This document shows positions 22,575 through 29,874 of a stretch of 30,875 nucleotides of DNA, one piece after another. The position numbers were made by a program, and so were the translations under genes. The notes beneath the pieces are model-generated. The model did no database searches. It saw only the letters and a program-made list of their open reading frames with translations, and was not told the DNA's origin. The DNA lies in IMG/VR virus record IMGVR_UViG_3300002460_000023, positions 43,986-74,860 of that record. The stretch is one strand, 5' to 3'. The DNA is from a virus. Numbering within the stretch: position 1 is the stretch's first letter; each line of letters opens with the position of its first letter.

Positions 22575-22693
22575 TGAGCTGCCTCCAAAAGAAAACACCC
22601 GAGCAAAGAACACCCGCCTTGTGCTGAAGCCTAGGCGGCGTGAACCTTGTCCGGGTGCGGTACGCTGTTTACTCGTTACCCGAATCGGGGCTT

Positions 22694-23002
22694 TTACTCT
22701 TGGCCGTATCCCCGCAGGTCTATTGACTCTTCCTCAGAGATTTTCACGGCCTTGACAACTTCACCGTCAGCATTCAATGTAAACTGTATGCTGACGGTAC
22801 CAAAGTCTGGAACGTTAAGGTGGTCGAGCACGTGAGCGTACCCGGCGCACAGCTTGGGGTCTTTGTGAAGACAAGGGTATATAACCTGTAGAGACCTGAC
22901 GAACCCGTCGTGTCGGCACACACGGATAGTGGCTGCCGTGTTATTCTGAAGACCTACTACCCGAAGAAAGGCCGCGAGCTCTTGTAGAGCCTCATTCGGC
23001 AC
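22694..23002 (-). CDS. Hypothetical protein following the mid-operon promoter
   Basis: I do not recognise this family. The frame is open from 23035, where a TTG with GAGGT 9 bases upstream would give 113 residues. I prefer GTG 23002 (102 residues), with GGAAGG about 9 bases upstream, because the promoter just before it would start transcription near the TTG. The protein has a helix (VPNEALQELAAFLRVVGLQN), two Cys-containing strands (TIRVCRHDG, IYPCLHKDPKLCAGY), and a beta end (TVSIQFTLNADGEVVKAVKI). It precedes the protease gene and may be a minor head protein; no more can be said. Confidence 0.55.
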   Translation of the reverse strand: MPNEALQELAAFLRVVGLQNNTAATIRVCRHDGFVRSLQVIYPCLHKDPKLCAGYAHVLDHLNVPDFGTVSIQFTLNADGEVVKAVKISEEESIDLRGYGQE

Positions 23003-23039
23003 AGCCTTCAACCTTCCAGTGTGTGCGCTGCGCAATGGT

Positions 23040-23068
23040 AATATACCTCACCCTAGATTTTTTGACAA
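23040..23068 (-). promoter_or_regulatory. Sigma70-type promoter candidate
   Basis: On the minus strand, TTGTCA (23068-23063) and TATATT (23045-23040) are separated by exactly 17 bases; each differs from consensus in one position. Transcription would start near 23033 and run into the small gene, protease and capsid. The -35 hexamer lies inside the inverted repeat at 23056-23078, so a repressor or activator could control it. It is the best promoter match I noticed in any intergenic gap. Confidence 0.55.
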
Positions 23069-23078
23069 GCAAAAAATC
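23056..23078 (-). promoter_or_regulatory. 9-bp inverted repeat overlapping the -35 box
   Basis: GATTTTTTG (23056-23064) and CAAAAAATC (23070-23078) are exact inverted copies around ACAAG. As DNA this is an operator-like palindrome; as RNA it is an AU-rich stem lying 15 bases after the stop of the minor head gene. The overlap with the promoter -35 hexamer favours the operator reading. Confidence 0.6.
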
Positions 23079-23092
23079 AGGTCGGGATAGCC

Positions 23093-23854
23093 TTAGACAA
23101 AAACGTCGGGGTTAGAACGAGTGGCGTAAGCGGCGAAGCACCTACACATGATCGAGTTTTCAGGGCGGCCGTTTATATCCACGGGATACCGCAAGGGTTC
23201 GCCTGTAGCCATGAAAGGCTGCTCTACGTTCTGTTTCTCCAGGTCAGCATCAGCGTGTGACTTTCTAGCCCCCTGATGAGACAGCCAGCATTTCCTCGTA
23301 ATGAAACCGACCCCAACTTGCCGGACACCAGTGGCGGCACCTAGGTTTGCCCAACCGTTGGCTTCTGTGAAGGCTATAACCCGATTGCGCTTGCCCCCGC
23401 GTAACCCATCATGGAATATAGCAGCCATAGCCTCACGGAGCCACGGATTGTCGTGCCCACCTACAGCAGCCTCCTCCAGCACCGCCTCTGCACGGCTGTA
23501 GGTTGTTCCGGTAATTCGATCAGACGAAACGGCTAATCGCTGTGACCTATCAAATAGCCACAAAGGTTCAACGGCAATACTATAGCTCTTGATTCCGCCT
23601 AGCAGCTCTGCATAGTGTGCCGCCCACAAAGTAGAAATTCGCTGGGCAACTGGCAGCATAACACCCTGCAGAGACTTAGACTCAGTAGTCCTGTCGGGTA
23701 GGTGCACCGCCTCTGACTCTGCTACTGCTCTAACGAACCGGGCTCTTTGGCTAAGGAAGTAGCCGTGCATACGTTGGCTGAACATGGCAGCCACGGACAC
23801 CACACGCGCTGAATGCCGAATCCGCACTATTTCGAGTCTTGCATCTCCGGGCAT
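23093..23854 (-). CDS. Minor head protein (Mu F / SPP1 gp7-like)
   Basis: 253 residues from ATG 23854, preceded by GGTGGGGG about 8 bases upstream; a GTG 15 bases earlier is an alternative. The N-terminal two thirds are helical (RVVSVAAMFSQRMHGYFLSQ, AEAVLEEAAVGG). The C-terminal part carries the hallmark of Mu F/SPP1 gp7 head morphogenesis proteins: R-K-C-W-L-S-H-x-G-A-R-x-S-H-A-D-A-D, then FMATGEPLRYPVD, and the closing ENSIMCRC. In this family a few copies sit inside the capsid close to the portal and may travel with DNA on ejection. Location three genes after the portal fits. The N-terminal domain is shorter than in SPP1 gp7. Confidence 0.75.
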   Translation of the reverse strand: MPGDARLEIVRIRHSARVVSVAAMFSQRMHGYFLSQRARFVRAVAESEAVHLPDRTTESKSLQGVMLPVAQRISTLWAAHYAELLGGIKSYSIAVEPLWLFDRSQRLAVSSDRITGTTYSRAEAVLEEAAVGGHDNPWLREAMAAIFHDGLRGGKRNRVIAFTEANGWANLGAATGVRQVGVGFITRKCWLSHQGARKSHADADLEKQNVEQPFMATGEPLRYPVDINGRPENSIMCRCFAAYATRSNPDVFV

Positions 23855-24135
23855 AGCCAAGGCCCCCACCCCGTTGCCTCAACGATTACCTTTAGGAGTT
23901 GCAGAGCCACCGGTGTTTCTAGAATGAACATTGGAAAGCCACCCGATCCCAGGATCTGAACGGTGCTGTTTACACGGTCAAACCCATAACCAGAAACTTC
24001 ACTGGTATCCCACGTAGCCACCTGTTCCGAGATGGGTACCGCATCGGCATCCTGGGAGGGACCAACAAGAACGGTGACCCAAATGCGGGCGTCCGCAAAC
24101 TTGCAAACACGGAAATTCTCGCACTCGAAGGTCAC
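23827..24135 (-). CDS. Hypothetical protein, portal-proximal
   Basis: 102 residues; ATG overlaps the previous stop as ATGA. No family recognised. It begins with three Cys-containing strands (MTFECENFRVCKFADARIWV) and contains a helix near the end (VALQLLKVIVEATGWGPWLC). Its end overlaps the start of the minor head gene by 28 bases, so the three genes between portal and minor head are tightly coupled. Likely a small head or connector-associated protein, from context only. Confidence 0.6.
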   Translation of the reverse strand: MTFECENFRVCKFADARIWVTVLVGPSQDADAVPISEQVATWDTSEVSGYGFDRVNSTVQILGSGGFPMFILETPVALQLLKVIVEATGWGPWLCPEMQDSK

Positions 24136-24581
24136 TTGGCAACAACCTCCCTAGCCCCTGGAGGGACACCAATCATAAAGTGACAACCGATGCCGAGGTC
24201 AAGCTTCTTCGGGATACACCCTTGTTCCCACACGCTGGCCGCCGCACGCCGAAGTTCGTTAGCAACCTGCCTTCGGAAGTGGTAATCCAAAGCCATCAAA
24301 CGAACGTGCTCGTGTTCCATCGACGCCCAACAGCTCTTTGCAGCTACAACAAGCCGGGGGTTAACCGCCAGAACTTCCATGCTGTTATCCCCAGCCCGGA
24401 AGAATCCAACTGCGACGTTCGTTGTTGAGTCAGACCGAACAAGCTCACGGTTTATAAGCGACACAGCCGCCGCCGTCAGATCCATTTGTGTCACATTGTG
24501 CCCCACCCACAGCAGGAAGGAAGGGTCGTTGATAAACTCAGGCTGTGAAACAAACTCTTTTCCTGGAACCATGTTACGCAT
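24132..24581 (-). CDS. Hypothetical protein, portal-proximal
   Basis: 149 residues; ATG with AAGGGAG 7 bases upstream, overlapping the previous gene by 8 bases. Not recognised. An N-terminal segment (PEFINDPSFLLWVGHNVTQM) leads to a beta-type centre (TTNVAVGFFRAGDNSMEVLA), a helix with a VxLMALDYHFRRQVANELRR pattern and a small C-terminal strand region. The alpha/beta mixture and size do not identify an enzyme. It sits in the portal-minor head gene group and is translationally coupled on both sides. Confidence 0.6.
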   Translation of the reverse strand: MRNMVPGKEFVSQPEFINDPSFLLWVGHNVTQMDLTAAAVSLINRELVRSDSTTNVAVGFFRAGDNSMEVLAVNPRLVVAAKSCWASMEHEHVRLMALDYHFRRQVANELRRAAASVWEQGCIPKKLDLGIGCHFMIGVPPGAREVVAK

Positions 24582-24912
24582 CGGACTCCCTTTCGTCTAC
24601 ATATACCAGTGACGCCCTAACCTTCTCGTGCGATGGAATATCTTCAACTATCTCAAACCCGTAGCGGCTTCCGACGGGGGTTATCACCGTAAACCGTTCA
24701 CCCGCTTGCAGCCGAGTCCCTCTGAGAACCCTGCTGATGGTATCACCAACAAAGGTTGGTCGTAACGCTGGGTTGTTACAGAAAGCAGACAAGCAATCAT
24801 AGGTAAAAGAAAACAGCTTGTCCTTGTCGACTTTGAATTCACAGCGAATAGCCTTTGTAGAAGAACGCTGTGGAATATCAAAGACGATGCAGGTTTCTTG
24901 TTGTCCAAGCAT
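24574..24912 (-). CDS. Hypothetical small beta protein downstream of portal
   Basis: 112 residues from ATG 24912, with CGGAGA 7 bases upstream and directly after the portal stop; the frame is open further upstream, but that part is a shadow of portal codons. Not recognised. It is beta-rich: TCIVFDIPQRSSTKAIRCEF, FTVITPVGSRYGFEIVED, and ASLVYVDERESD at the end, resembling small head-completion or adaptor proteins in style (short strands, one helix). The position after portal would fit a head-tail joining role, but the sequence does not prove it. Confidence 0.6.
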   Translation of the reverse strand: MLGQQETCIVFDIPQRSSTKAIRCEFKVDKDKLFSFTYDCLSAFCNNPALRPTFVGDTISRVLRGTRLQAGERFTVITPVGSRYGFEIVEDIPSHEKVRASLVYVDERESDA

Positions 24913-24925
24913 TGACTGTCTCCGC

Positions 24926-26596
24926 TCAGTAGCCGTGCTTCTTGCTAAACCGTCTCTGCTGATACAAGGCAACCCTACCCGCCGGAGTGTACAAGACGGG
25001 GTTACGCGCCCGCTTCTCCTGGTATTTCGCAGACTTTTCTCGTCGGTGCTCTTCATACTCTGGGAAGAAACCAGGGTCTATTGGGGTACCATCACTAGGT
25101 TGCCTACCTTCAATGAGCTCCTGCGCTACCTTGATCCGTCTTGCTTCCTTGTAAGACTGCATCATGGCAACTCTTGTCTTAACAAGGCTTGAAAGGCGGG
25201 TACGGTTAAGCTCCTTGTCAATACGCTTCAGTATAGTGCTCAGGTAATCGGGGTTCAAATACCGCCCCGTGGTACCCGCCTTTTCGTCGTCGCCACCGCT
25301 GTCACCGGCCGGTTCAGGAACGCGCGGCATTATGATTTCGCTGCCGTTAGTCGTCGCAACTGGTGCCTTATTCAAGTCTTCCCAGATAGTGTCGCCGCCT
25401 GGGAACGCGGTTAGATCAATGGCCGATACAAAGGTATTAACAACTGCTCGTGCCTCGTTGGCCGACAGGATACCCTTGTCCTTAAGGCTGGCAACAAACT
25501 CGCCCATCTCTTTCCACGGGTCCTGCAAAGCGGCGACACCGCTGTAGTCATACTTCCCAAAAGCCTTGACCCCCGGGAAGTTTCTCTTCAAATACTGCTG
25601 ATTGAAGCACCGCTTGAATTGGCGATGCATAGGCTGGACCTTGTTACTCCAGAAGCTAAACCGCTGCTCACGGGCCACAGCATAGTTCATAGTCTCCAAC
25701 CCAACCAGAATAGGGGGGACACGGAAGGCCCCCAGAATCTCAGCCCGGCTCATTTCATTGAGAGGCACAATAGCAAGGTCCTGCGGTTTCACCTGGATGT
25801 CGTGCCATTTGAGGCCAGAAGGAAGAATCATCGGCTGGAAAGCACGGTCAAGACCAACGTAGAGGTTACGGACCTCTTCCCGCAGTGTGTCACGCAGCTC
25901 GGGGGTGATGTTAGGCATGTCGGTTTCCAGCACCGCCGCCGGAATAGCCGCGTTTTCAAAGAATCGTCGGTAGAGCTTACGGCCGTCAAAGTCGCTATCA
26001 ACAGAAAGACGGGCAGGCGCGAGGGGCGCAAGCCCGTAGAAGTCGTGCGTCGGGTTGAAATACTTGAAGTGTACGATGTCCTCTGGTAGGAACCGCTCCT
26101 CAGACTGCCCAATCTTGTAGACGTACTCGCGCACCAGCTTACGGCTGTGCGGAACAATGTGAACTCGATCCGGCCGCAACCAGTAGGCTTCATCGCCTAC
26201 TATTTCCCAGTAGGCATTGCCGATAAGCTCCAGCGCGACGTAGGTAGCCTCCTGGAGATCCTCGAATGACATAAACTCATTCGGCATATCCAGGATTGGA
26301 ACGTTCTGCATCCGCTCGGCTTCGGAGTCTGACTCGTCGTCTACGAGGTAGAAAGGCACGCTAGAAGCATTCGTAGAGGCAATCCACACGCATGCGTAGA
26401 CCCACACGCTGTTGCTGAATACCGCCAGGAACTTCTCGTAGTCACGGGGAAGCGGCAAACCGTACGCCTGTAAAGCCTGAGACCCGTAGGTGTAATTACC
26501 CCCGATGGCAGCCAAGCCACGAGAGTCCTCCGGAGACTTCACAGAAATGCTGGTGCCAACAGGCACGAGTCCTAAGTCACTCGGAAGGAGACTCAT
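24926..26596 (-). CDS. Portal protein (HK97 family)
   Basis: 556 residues, ATG with AGAGGG 8 bases upstream. Features of the HK97 portal family: VYACVWIASTNASSVPFYLV at about 70-90, a membrane-like clip/stem region with LELIGNAYWEIVGDEAYWLR, DIVHFKYFNPTHDFYGLAPL (about 170-190), WHDIQVKPQDLAIVPLNEMS (about 260-280), FRVPPILVGLETMNYAVARE (about 290-310), and a Pro/Gly-rich acidic C-terminal tail followed by a basic end (YQQRRFSKKHGY). Typical portals of this family are 380-450 residues, so the C-terminal extension of about 100 is longer than usual. It forms the dodecameric DNA channel at one capsid vertex and docks the terminase, which is not in the window. Confidence 0.95.
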   Translation of the reverse strand: MSLLPSDLGLVPVGTSISVKSPEDSRGLAAIGGNYTYGSQALQAYGLPLPRDYEKFLAVFSNSVWVYACVWIASTNASSVPFYLVDDESDSEAERMQNVPILDMPNEFMSFEDLQEATYVALELIGNAYWEIVGDEAYWLRPDRVHIVPHSRKLVREYVYKIGQSEERFLPEDIVHFKYFNPTHDFYGLAPLAPARLSVDSDFDGRKLYRRFFENAAIPAAVLETDMPNITPELRDTLREEVRNLYVGLDRAFQPMILPSGLKWHDIQVKPQDLAIVPLNEMSRAEILGAFRVPPILVGLETMNYAVAREQRFSFWSNKVQPMHRQFKRCFNQQYLKRNFPGVKAFGKYDYSGVAALQDPWKEMGEFVASLKDKGILSANEARAVVNTFVSAIDLTAFPGGDTIWEDLNKAPVATTNGSEIIMPRVPEPAGDSGGDDEKAGTTGRYLNPDYLSTILKRIDKELNRTRLSSLVKTRVAMMQSYKEARRIKVAQELIEGRQPSDGTPIDPGFFPEYEEHRREKSAKYQEKRARNPVLYTPAGRVALYQQRRFSKKHGY

Positions 26597-26647
26597 CTAT
26601 GTTCCCTCTGACCCCCGCCAGAGTACAGCGCCGCCCCAAACATAGGG

Positions 26648-27019
26648 CTATATAGTCAGCCCGGCAAGCCGGATGGCACCAAACACAACAATCGTCAAGA
26701 CAACAGAGAGGGCCATAAGTATGATCCACCCAGCCCCGTGCCACCACAGGAGCTTCCCGCCGGCAGTAGTAGACGGCATTATCTTAGAAGTCAAGCAGAC
26801 GTAAACGCTGAAGGCCGTGAAGATAACGTACATGAGCATGTTGGCAGTCACAGGAACTAGAATCAGTTGGTTCGGTGTGATTCTATCCTTCAGCAGCCAC
26901 ACAGCCAGAACACAAACGCCCATCGCCAGTGCCGCCACGATGGAACCAGCAATCAGAAGATGCTTGTGATGCTTTTGAACCAGCCCTTCTTGCTGCACAA
27001 CACGCTCTAGTTCATTCAC
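26648..27019 (-). CDS. Three-helix membrane protein (holin-like, putative)
   Basis: 123 residues, GTG start, weak ribosome-binding site, overlapping the preceding gene by 8 bases. A charged N-terminal region (MNELERVVQQEGLVQKHHKH) precedes three hydrophobic segments at about 20-45 (LLIAGSIVAALAMGVCVLAV), 52-78 (LILVPVTANMLMYVIFTAFS) and 92-120 (WIILMALSVVLTIVVFGAIR). Size and three segments suit a class I holin, but no endolysin gene is adjacent, so an entry-exclusion or anchoring role is equally possible. It lies just upstream of the portal gene. Confidence 0.6.
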   Translation of the reverse strand: MNELERVVQQEGLVQKHHKHLLIAGSIVAALAMGVCVLAVWLLKDRITPNQLILVPVTANMLMYVIFTAFSVYVCLTSKIMPSTTAGGKLLWWHGAGWIILMALSVVLTIVVFGAIRLAGLTI

Positions 27020-27281
27020 GCCAATGCCTGTTTCTTATGGGTGTCAAACACCAGATGAATCCACCCCCGAGCTTCTGTAGCGAGTCATATTCAATCCGAC
27101 TAAGCAACACGGGAGTGAACGTTGTCATAAACGGGCGCCAGCCGCAGGCCGGTATACCGAATTTCTTAAGAACCTGTGCAGAATCCGTATGGGTTGCCGA
27201 CTCTATTAGAGGGGCAACCCAACCGAAATAGACAACCTTGTCGGGCAGAACGCGGGAAACCCAGAAGTCAGGCGGCTCCAT
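27012..27281 (-). CDS. Hypothetical protein
   Basis: 89 residues if ATG 27281 is used; the frame has another ATG at 27326, but that would overlap the acyltransferase by 59 bases. Neither has a clear Shine-Dalgarno, so the start is uncertain. Not recognised. It has a single-domain mixed sequence with DKVVYFGWVAPLIESATHTD, several aromatic residues and a basic end (CLTPIRNRHWRE). It lies between the acyltransferase and the membrane protein and is overlapped by both. Confidence 0.45.
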   Translation of the reverse strand: MEPPDFWVSRVLPDKVVYFGWVAPLIESATHTDSAQVLKKFGIPACGWRPFMTTFTPVLLSRIEYDSLQKLGGGFIWCLTPIRNRHWRE

Positions 27282-27915
27282 CTTCGGCAGGGCCACCGTC
27301 GAGAACCGCTTCGGGAAACCCAACATCGCGTTGTCTCGCGGGGTTCACAGAACGTAGAAAGTACATGCCCGGTTCCGTAATGCTTTTCATCACTTGTTGC
27401 CCAGCCCCAACAAAGACACCGCTAGCAAGCTCAACCCCAGGCCATAGCAGACACATGGCCCCCAGCGTAACACGGTCTTTAAGGACCGGCCCCTTGCGTA
27501 AGGCGACCCGCGTGGCGGCATCCACAGACGGGTGGCCAGCATACCTGTCGTTTGTGAAGCAACACATGGGGCCAACGAAGCAGTCGTCTCCTACCGTGCT
27601 ATACGCACAGATGTACGCGCGTGTCATGACCTTCGTTCGAGCGCCAATGGTGCAGTTGTTCTCAACGACGACGCCAGCCCCTATCACGGTGTCATCCCCT
27701 ATGACAACGTTCTCCCTTACAATGGCCCCATCCCCTACAAACACGTTCTTGCCAAGGCGTGTCCCTCGATACAGAAGAACGTTAGGCCTCACAACGCACC
27801 CGTCTGAAATAGAGGCAGCATTTAGCTCAAGGACGTTGCCATAACTCTGATTTGTCAACCCTGGAGCCACCGGGGAAACATCAATCCGGGCAGCGTTATG
27901 AATATCACTTCCCAT
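27268..27915 (-). CDS. Left-handed beta-helix (hexapeptide) acyltransferase
   Basis: 215 residues from ATG 27915, with GGAGG 9 bases upstream. The middle is a run of hexapeptide repeats, [LIV]-G-x-x-x-x: NVLLYRGTRLGKNVFVGDG, then AIVRENVVIGDDTVIGAGVV, VENNCTIGARTKVMTRAYIC, and VKDRVTLGAMCLLWPGVELA, with an inserted loop FTNDRYAGHPSVDAA. The FTND loop is like that of nucleotide-sugar N-acetyltransferases (WbpD/WlbB/QdtC type), where acetyl-CoA binds in the helix groove. The substrate cannot be read; a sugar fits the glycosyltransferases elsewhere in the window, but they are 10 kb away. It is isolated among small unknown genes. Confidence 0.85.
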   Translation of the reverse strand: MGSDIHNAARIDVSPVAPGLTNQSYGNVLELNAASISDGCVVRPNVLLYRGTRLGKNVFVGDGAIVRENVVIGDDTVIGAGVVVENNCTIGARTKVMTRAYICAYSTVGDDCFVGPMCCFTNDRYAGHPSVDAATRVALRKGPVLKDRVTLGAMCLLWPGVELASGVFVGAGQQVMKSITEPGMYFLRSVNPARQRDVGFPEAVLDGGPAEDGAA

Positions 27916-28312
27916 ACTTAGAAACCTCCGCCGTGCTGGGTGTCTGAATGGAAACGCTAGGGCGAATGATCTGGCTGGGCTTGCCAACGTCAAGCTTCGC
28001 GATTACAAACCGGTCTACACCCGGGAAGTTCTTAGGCTCTTTTTCACGTAGAGATTCCAGTTGGGCAACAGCCCGTTCTGCGTACCGGGGGTTCTTAAAG
28101 ACGGGGTGGGTACCGTCAGTCGGGTCCTTTACAATGACAACGCTCGTCCCCTTCTGGACACCGATGGTCCAATAGGACTCACCCGTAACCCCAACCGCAC
28201 CAACGCGAAAAGCGCCCCGATAGCGGGGGCGCTTGCTGGCCTTCGACTTCGAGATTGTCAGACCGCTGGCCTGTAACTTCTCGTTAAGCTCAGCTAAGCG
28301 GTTCTTTTTCAT
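27905..28312 (-). CDS. Hypothetical basic protein
   Basis: 135 residues; ATG overlaps the upstream stop as ATGA, with GAGGA about 10 bases upstream. Not recognised. It has a basic N-terminus (KKNRLAELNEKLQASG; SKSKASKRPRYRGAF) that may bind nucleic acid, a beta core (GESYWTIGVQKGTSVVIVKD) and a C-terminal segment rich in Ser, Pro and Thr. Its stop lies 11 bases inside the acyltransferase gene. Confidence 0.6.
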   Translation of the reverse strand: MKKNRLAELNEKLQASGLTISKSKASKRPRYRGAFRVGAVGVTGESYWTIGVQKGTSVVIVKDPTDGTHPVFKNPRYAERAVAQLESLREKEPKNFPGVDRFVIAKLDVGKPSQIIRPSVSIQTPSTAEVSKYGK

Positions 28313-29106
28313 TTTGTCCGTTCCTCGGGTGGAACGACAGCGATGTAGTGCGGGTCCTCTTCCCTGAAGACAAACCTCCGGTCGGCCAGCGTGTTAATCC
28401 AGCCCTCGTAAGGGTTAAAGCGGTACACATCCTCGCACAGTCTCTTGAGTTCAGCCTCGTTGGTATCCCCAGTGAAAAGACCCTTCTGTATGCGCACCAA
28501 GCGAAACTCCCGCTGTCGGTTGACGCTCGGGCATGGGCTACGCGAGGTATGGTCCCTACCTGGAACGTACTCGATACCCATTGCCACGATACGATCAATC
28601 AGTTCGTTTACGGTTGGCAGAACCTGCGAATCAACTGGGCTTGTAAGATTCACGGCAAGCCGCCAGTGTTCCCACTCTGCCTTCAACCACACGTCGTCGA
28701 TATCCCCATACTCATAGGCTTGGTGATAACGAACGGCGTCAGCCTTCATCATAGGGGCTCCCTCAGCGGCACAGTAGACAGAGCCATACTTCTGCTCGTA
28801 GTTGTTCATCAAATCCTGGCCACGAGTAAGCATAGCCTTGAAAGCCACCGGCGACATGATGATAAAAGCCGAGGGGCGACGGTTAACCGTCATTGTCGTT
28901 TCCAGCCGATCCGTTGCCACGCCGCCACCATTGATGTACGCTTGCCCGTCAATCCAGGAAAATTCAATCTGGATGTCAAACGGGTTCACATGAAACTCAA
29001 TTAGGTCAGCGTAAACGGGCGTTGGCCGGCGCTGCTGCGAAGCGGCCCCATGCTGAAGACCGGCCTCATAAATCTGCCGTTCCCGATCGCTCTGAAACTC
29101 CATCAT
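28309..29106 (-). CDS. DUF3467-like protein with C-terminal extension
   Basis: 265 residues; ATGATG start with GGAGAGGA about 3-8 bases upstream. Residues about 28-115 fit the DUF3467 pattern: VYADLIEFHVNPFDIQIEFS, TTMTVNRRPSAFIIMSPVAF and KAMLTRGQDLMNNYEQKYGS. DUF3467 proteins are short (about 90-100 residues) and of unknown function. The following 150 residues add a charged region with PSVNRQREFRLVRIQKGLFT, and FNPYEGWINTLADRRFVFRE, which I do not recognise. The gene is coupled by ATGA to the next. It may be an early or regulatory protein, but nothing in the sequence shows which. Confidence 0.65.
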   Translation of the reverse strand: MMEFQSDRERQIYEAGLQHGAASQQRRPTPVYADLIEFHVNPFDIQIEFSWIDGQAYINGGGVATDRLETTMTVNRRPSAFIIMSPVAFKAMLTRGQDLMNNYEQKYGSVYCAAEGAPMMKADAVRYHQAYEYGDIDDVWLKAEWEHWRLAVNLTSPVDSQVLPTVNELIDRIVAMGIEYVPGRDHTSRSPCPSVNRQREFRLVRIQKGLFTGDTNEAELKRLCEDVYRFNPYEGWINTLADRRFVFREEDPHYIAVVPPEERTK

Positions 29107-29120
29107 CTATCCTCTCCAGT

Positions 29121-29318
29121 CTAGCCAGCGTCAAGACGTGCTGCTCGGCCGCTCTTAAGAACATCCCGTAGGTCGCGCACGGGTATGGCGACGGTTACTT
29201 CCATTTCCAGGTCGTCAACATCCTTCAAAGCAGCGAGCCCTTCCGTGATGTCAAAACACAGGTGTATACGCCCGTTGTGACCACGAGCAATAAACGGTTC
29301 AGACACTTGTTCTACCAC
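29121..29318 (-). CDS. Hypothetical small protein
   Basis: 65 residues, GTG start with GGAGG 5 bases upstream. Not recognised. Beta strand PFIARGHNGRIHLCFDITEG, then a helix and VTVAIPVRDLRDVLKSGRAA. The spacing to its neighbours (8 and 14 bases) is that of an operon gene, and the good ribosome-binding site supports it. Confidence 0.6.
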   Translation of the reverse strand: MVEQVSEPFIARGHNGRIHLCFDITEGLAALKDVDDLEMEVTVAIPVRDLRDVLKSGRAARLDAG

Positions 29319-29326
29319 GTTGCCTC

Positions 29327-29863
29327 CTACCCTTTCATATCCCAGTCCACTACTTCTTTGTGCAGCTCCAACATCCTGGATCGAAGCTCCTGTGGCAACA
29401 CCGGCTCGGTGGGGTTTTCCGTATCTTCAGAGTTATTTGCTGTCGTAATCTGCTCGAACACAGCAGGCTCTTCATTTAGCAGCCAGAGAAACCCCTTAGC
29501 ATCAGACAGCCGTTCAAACACACCACAGAGTACACCGTGTTTGTGGTAGACGTAAACCTTCGGCAAAAGCTCGGGGACTGCCGTCCCCAGGTTGTCAAGA
29601 ATTGCGTAACGACCCTCATAGGACTTACAGGGAAGCTTCAGGACGGCCCGCCACATGTCCGTCCCCGACTCTTGCATTACGATGGGCACAACCAGCGTAG
29701 CCGGTTTCTCTGAAAGCTTCCGAAAGCCATGCAGAGCAGCGAGGGAATTACTAGCCTTCCTCAGTAGGGCTCCCTCGGTAGCCTTCCGCTCTATATGAGC
29801 CTTCAAAACCTCAGGGTCACCGAGCAGGGCTCCCAGTTTATCTATCTCAACAGGTGTTTCCAT
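29327..29863 (-). CDS. Hypothetical protein
   Basis: 178 residues, ATG with GAGGGG 9 bases upstream, following the co-chaperonin by 11 bases. Not recognised. It opens with two helices (VEIDKLGALLGDPEVLKAHI; EGALLRKASNSLAALHGFRK), continues with a beta domain (PATLVVPIVMQESGTDMWRA), then a central LLPKVYVYHKHGVLCGVFER, and ends in an acidic linker and a helix with KEVVDWDMKG. No catalytic motif is evident. Expressed with the co-chaperonin, it could be a phage assembly or host-interaction protein. Confidence 0.6.
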   Translation of the reverse strand: METPVEIDKLGALLGDPEVLKAHIERKATEGALLRKASNSLAALHGFRKLSEKPATLVVPIVMQESGTDMWRAVLKLPCKSYEGRYAILDNLGTAVPELLPKVYVYHKHGVLCGVFERLSDAKGFLWLLNEEPAVFEQITTANNSEDTENPTEPVLPQELRSRMLELHKEVVDWDMKG

Positions 29864-29874
29864 CTGGCAGCCCC

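Noticed and set aside
22679-22689. CCCGA-T-TCGGG hairpin before the protease gene
   Set aside because: Only four usable base pairs with a three-base loop and no U-tract; too weak to call.
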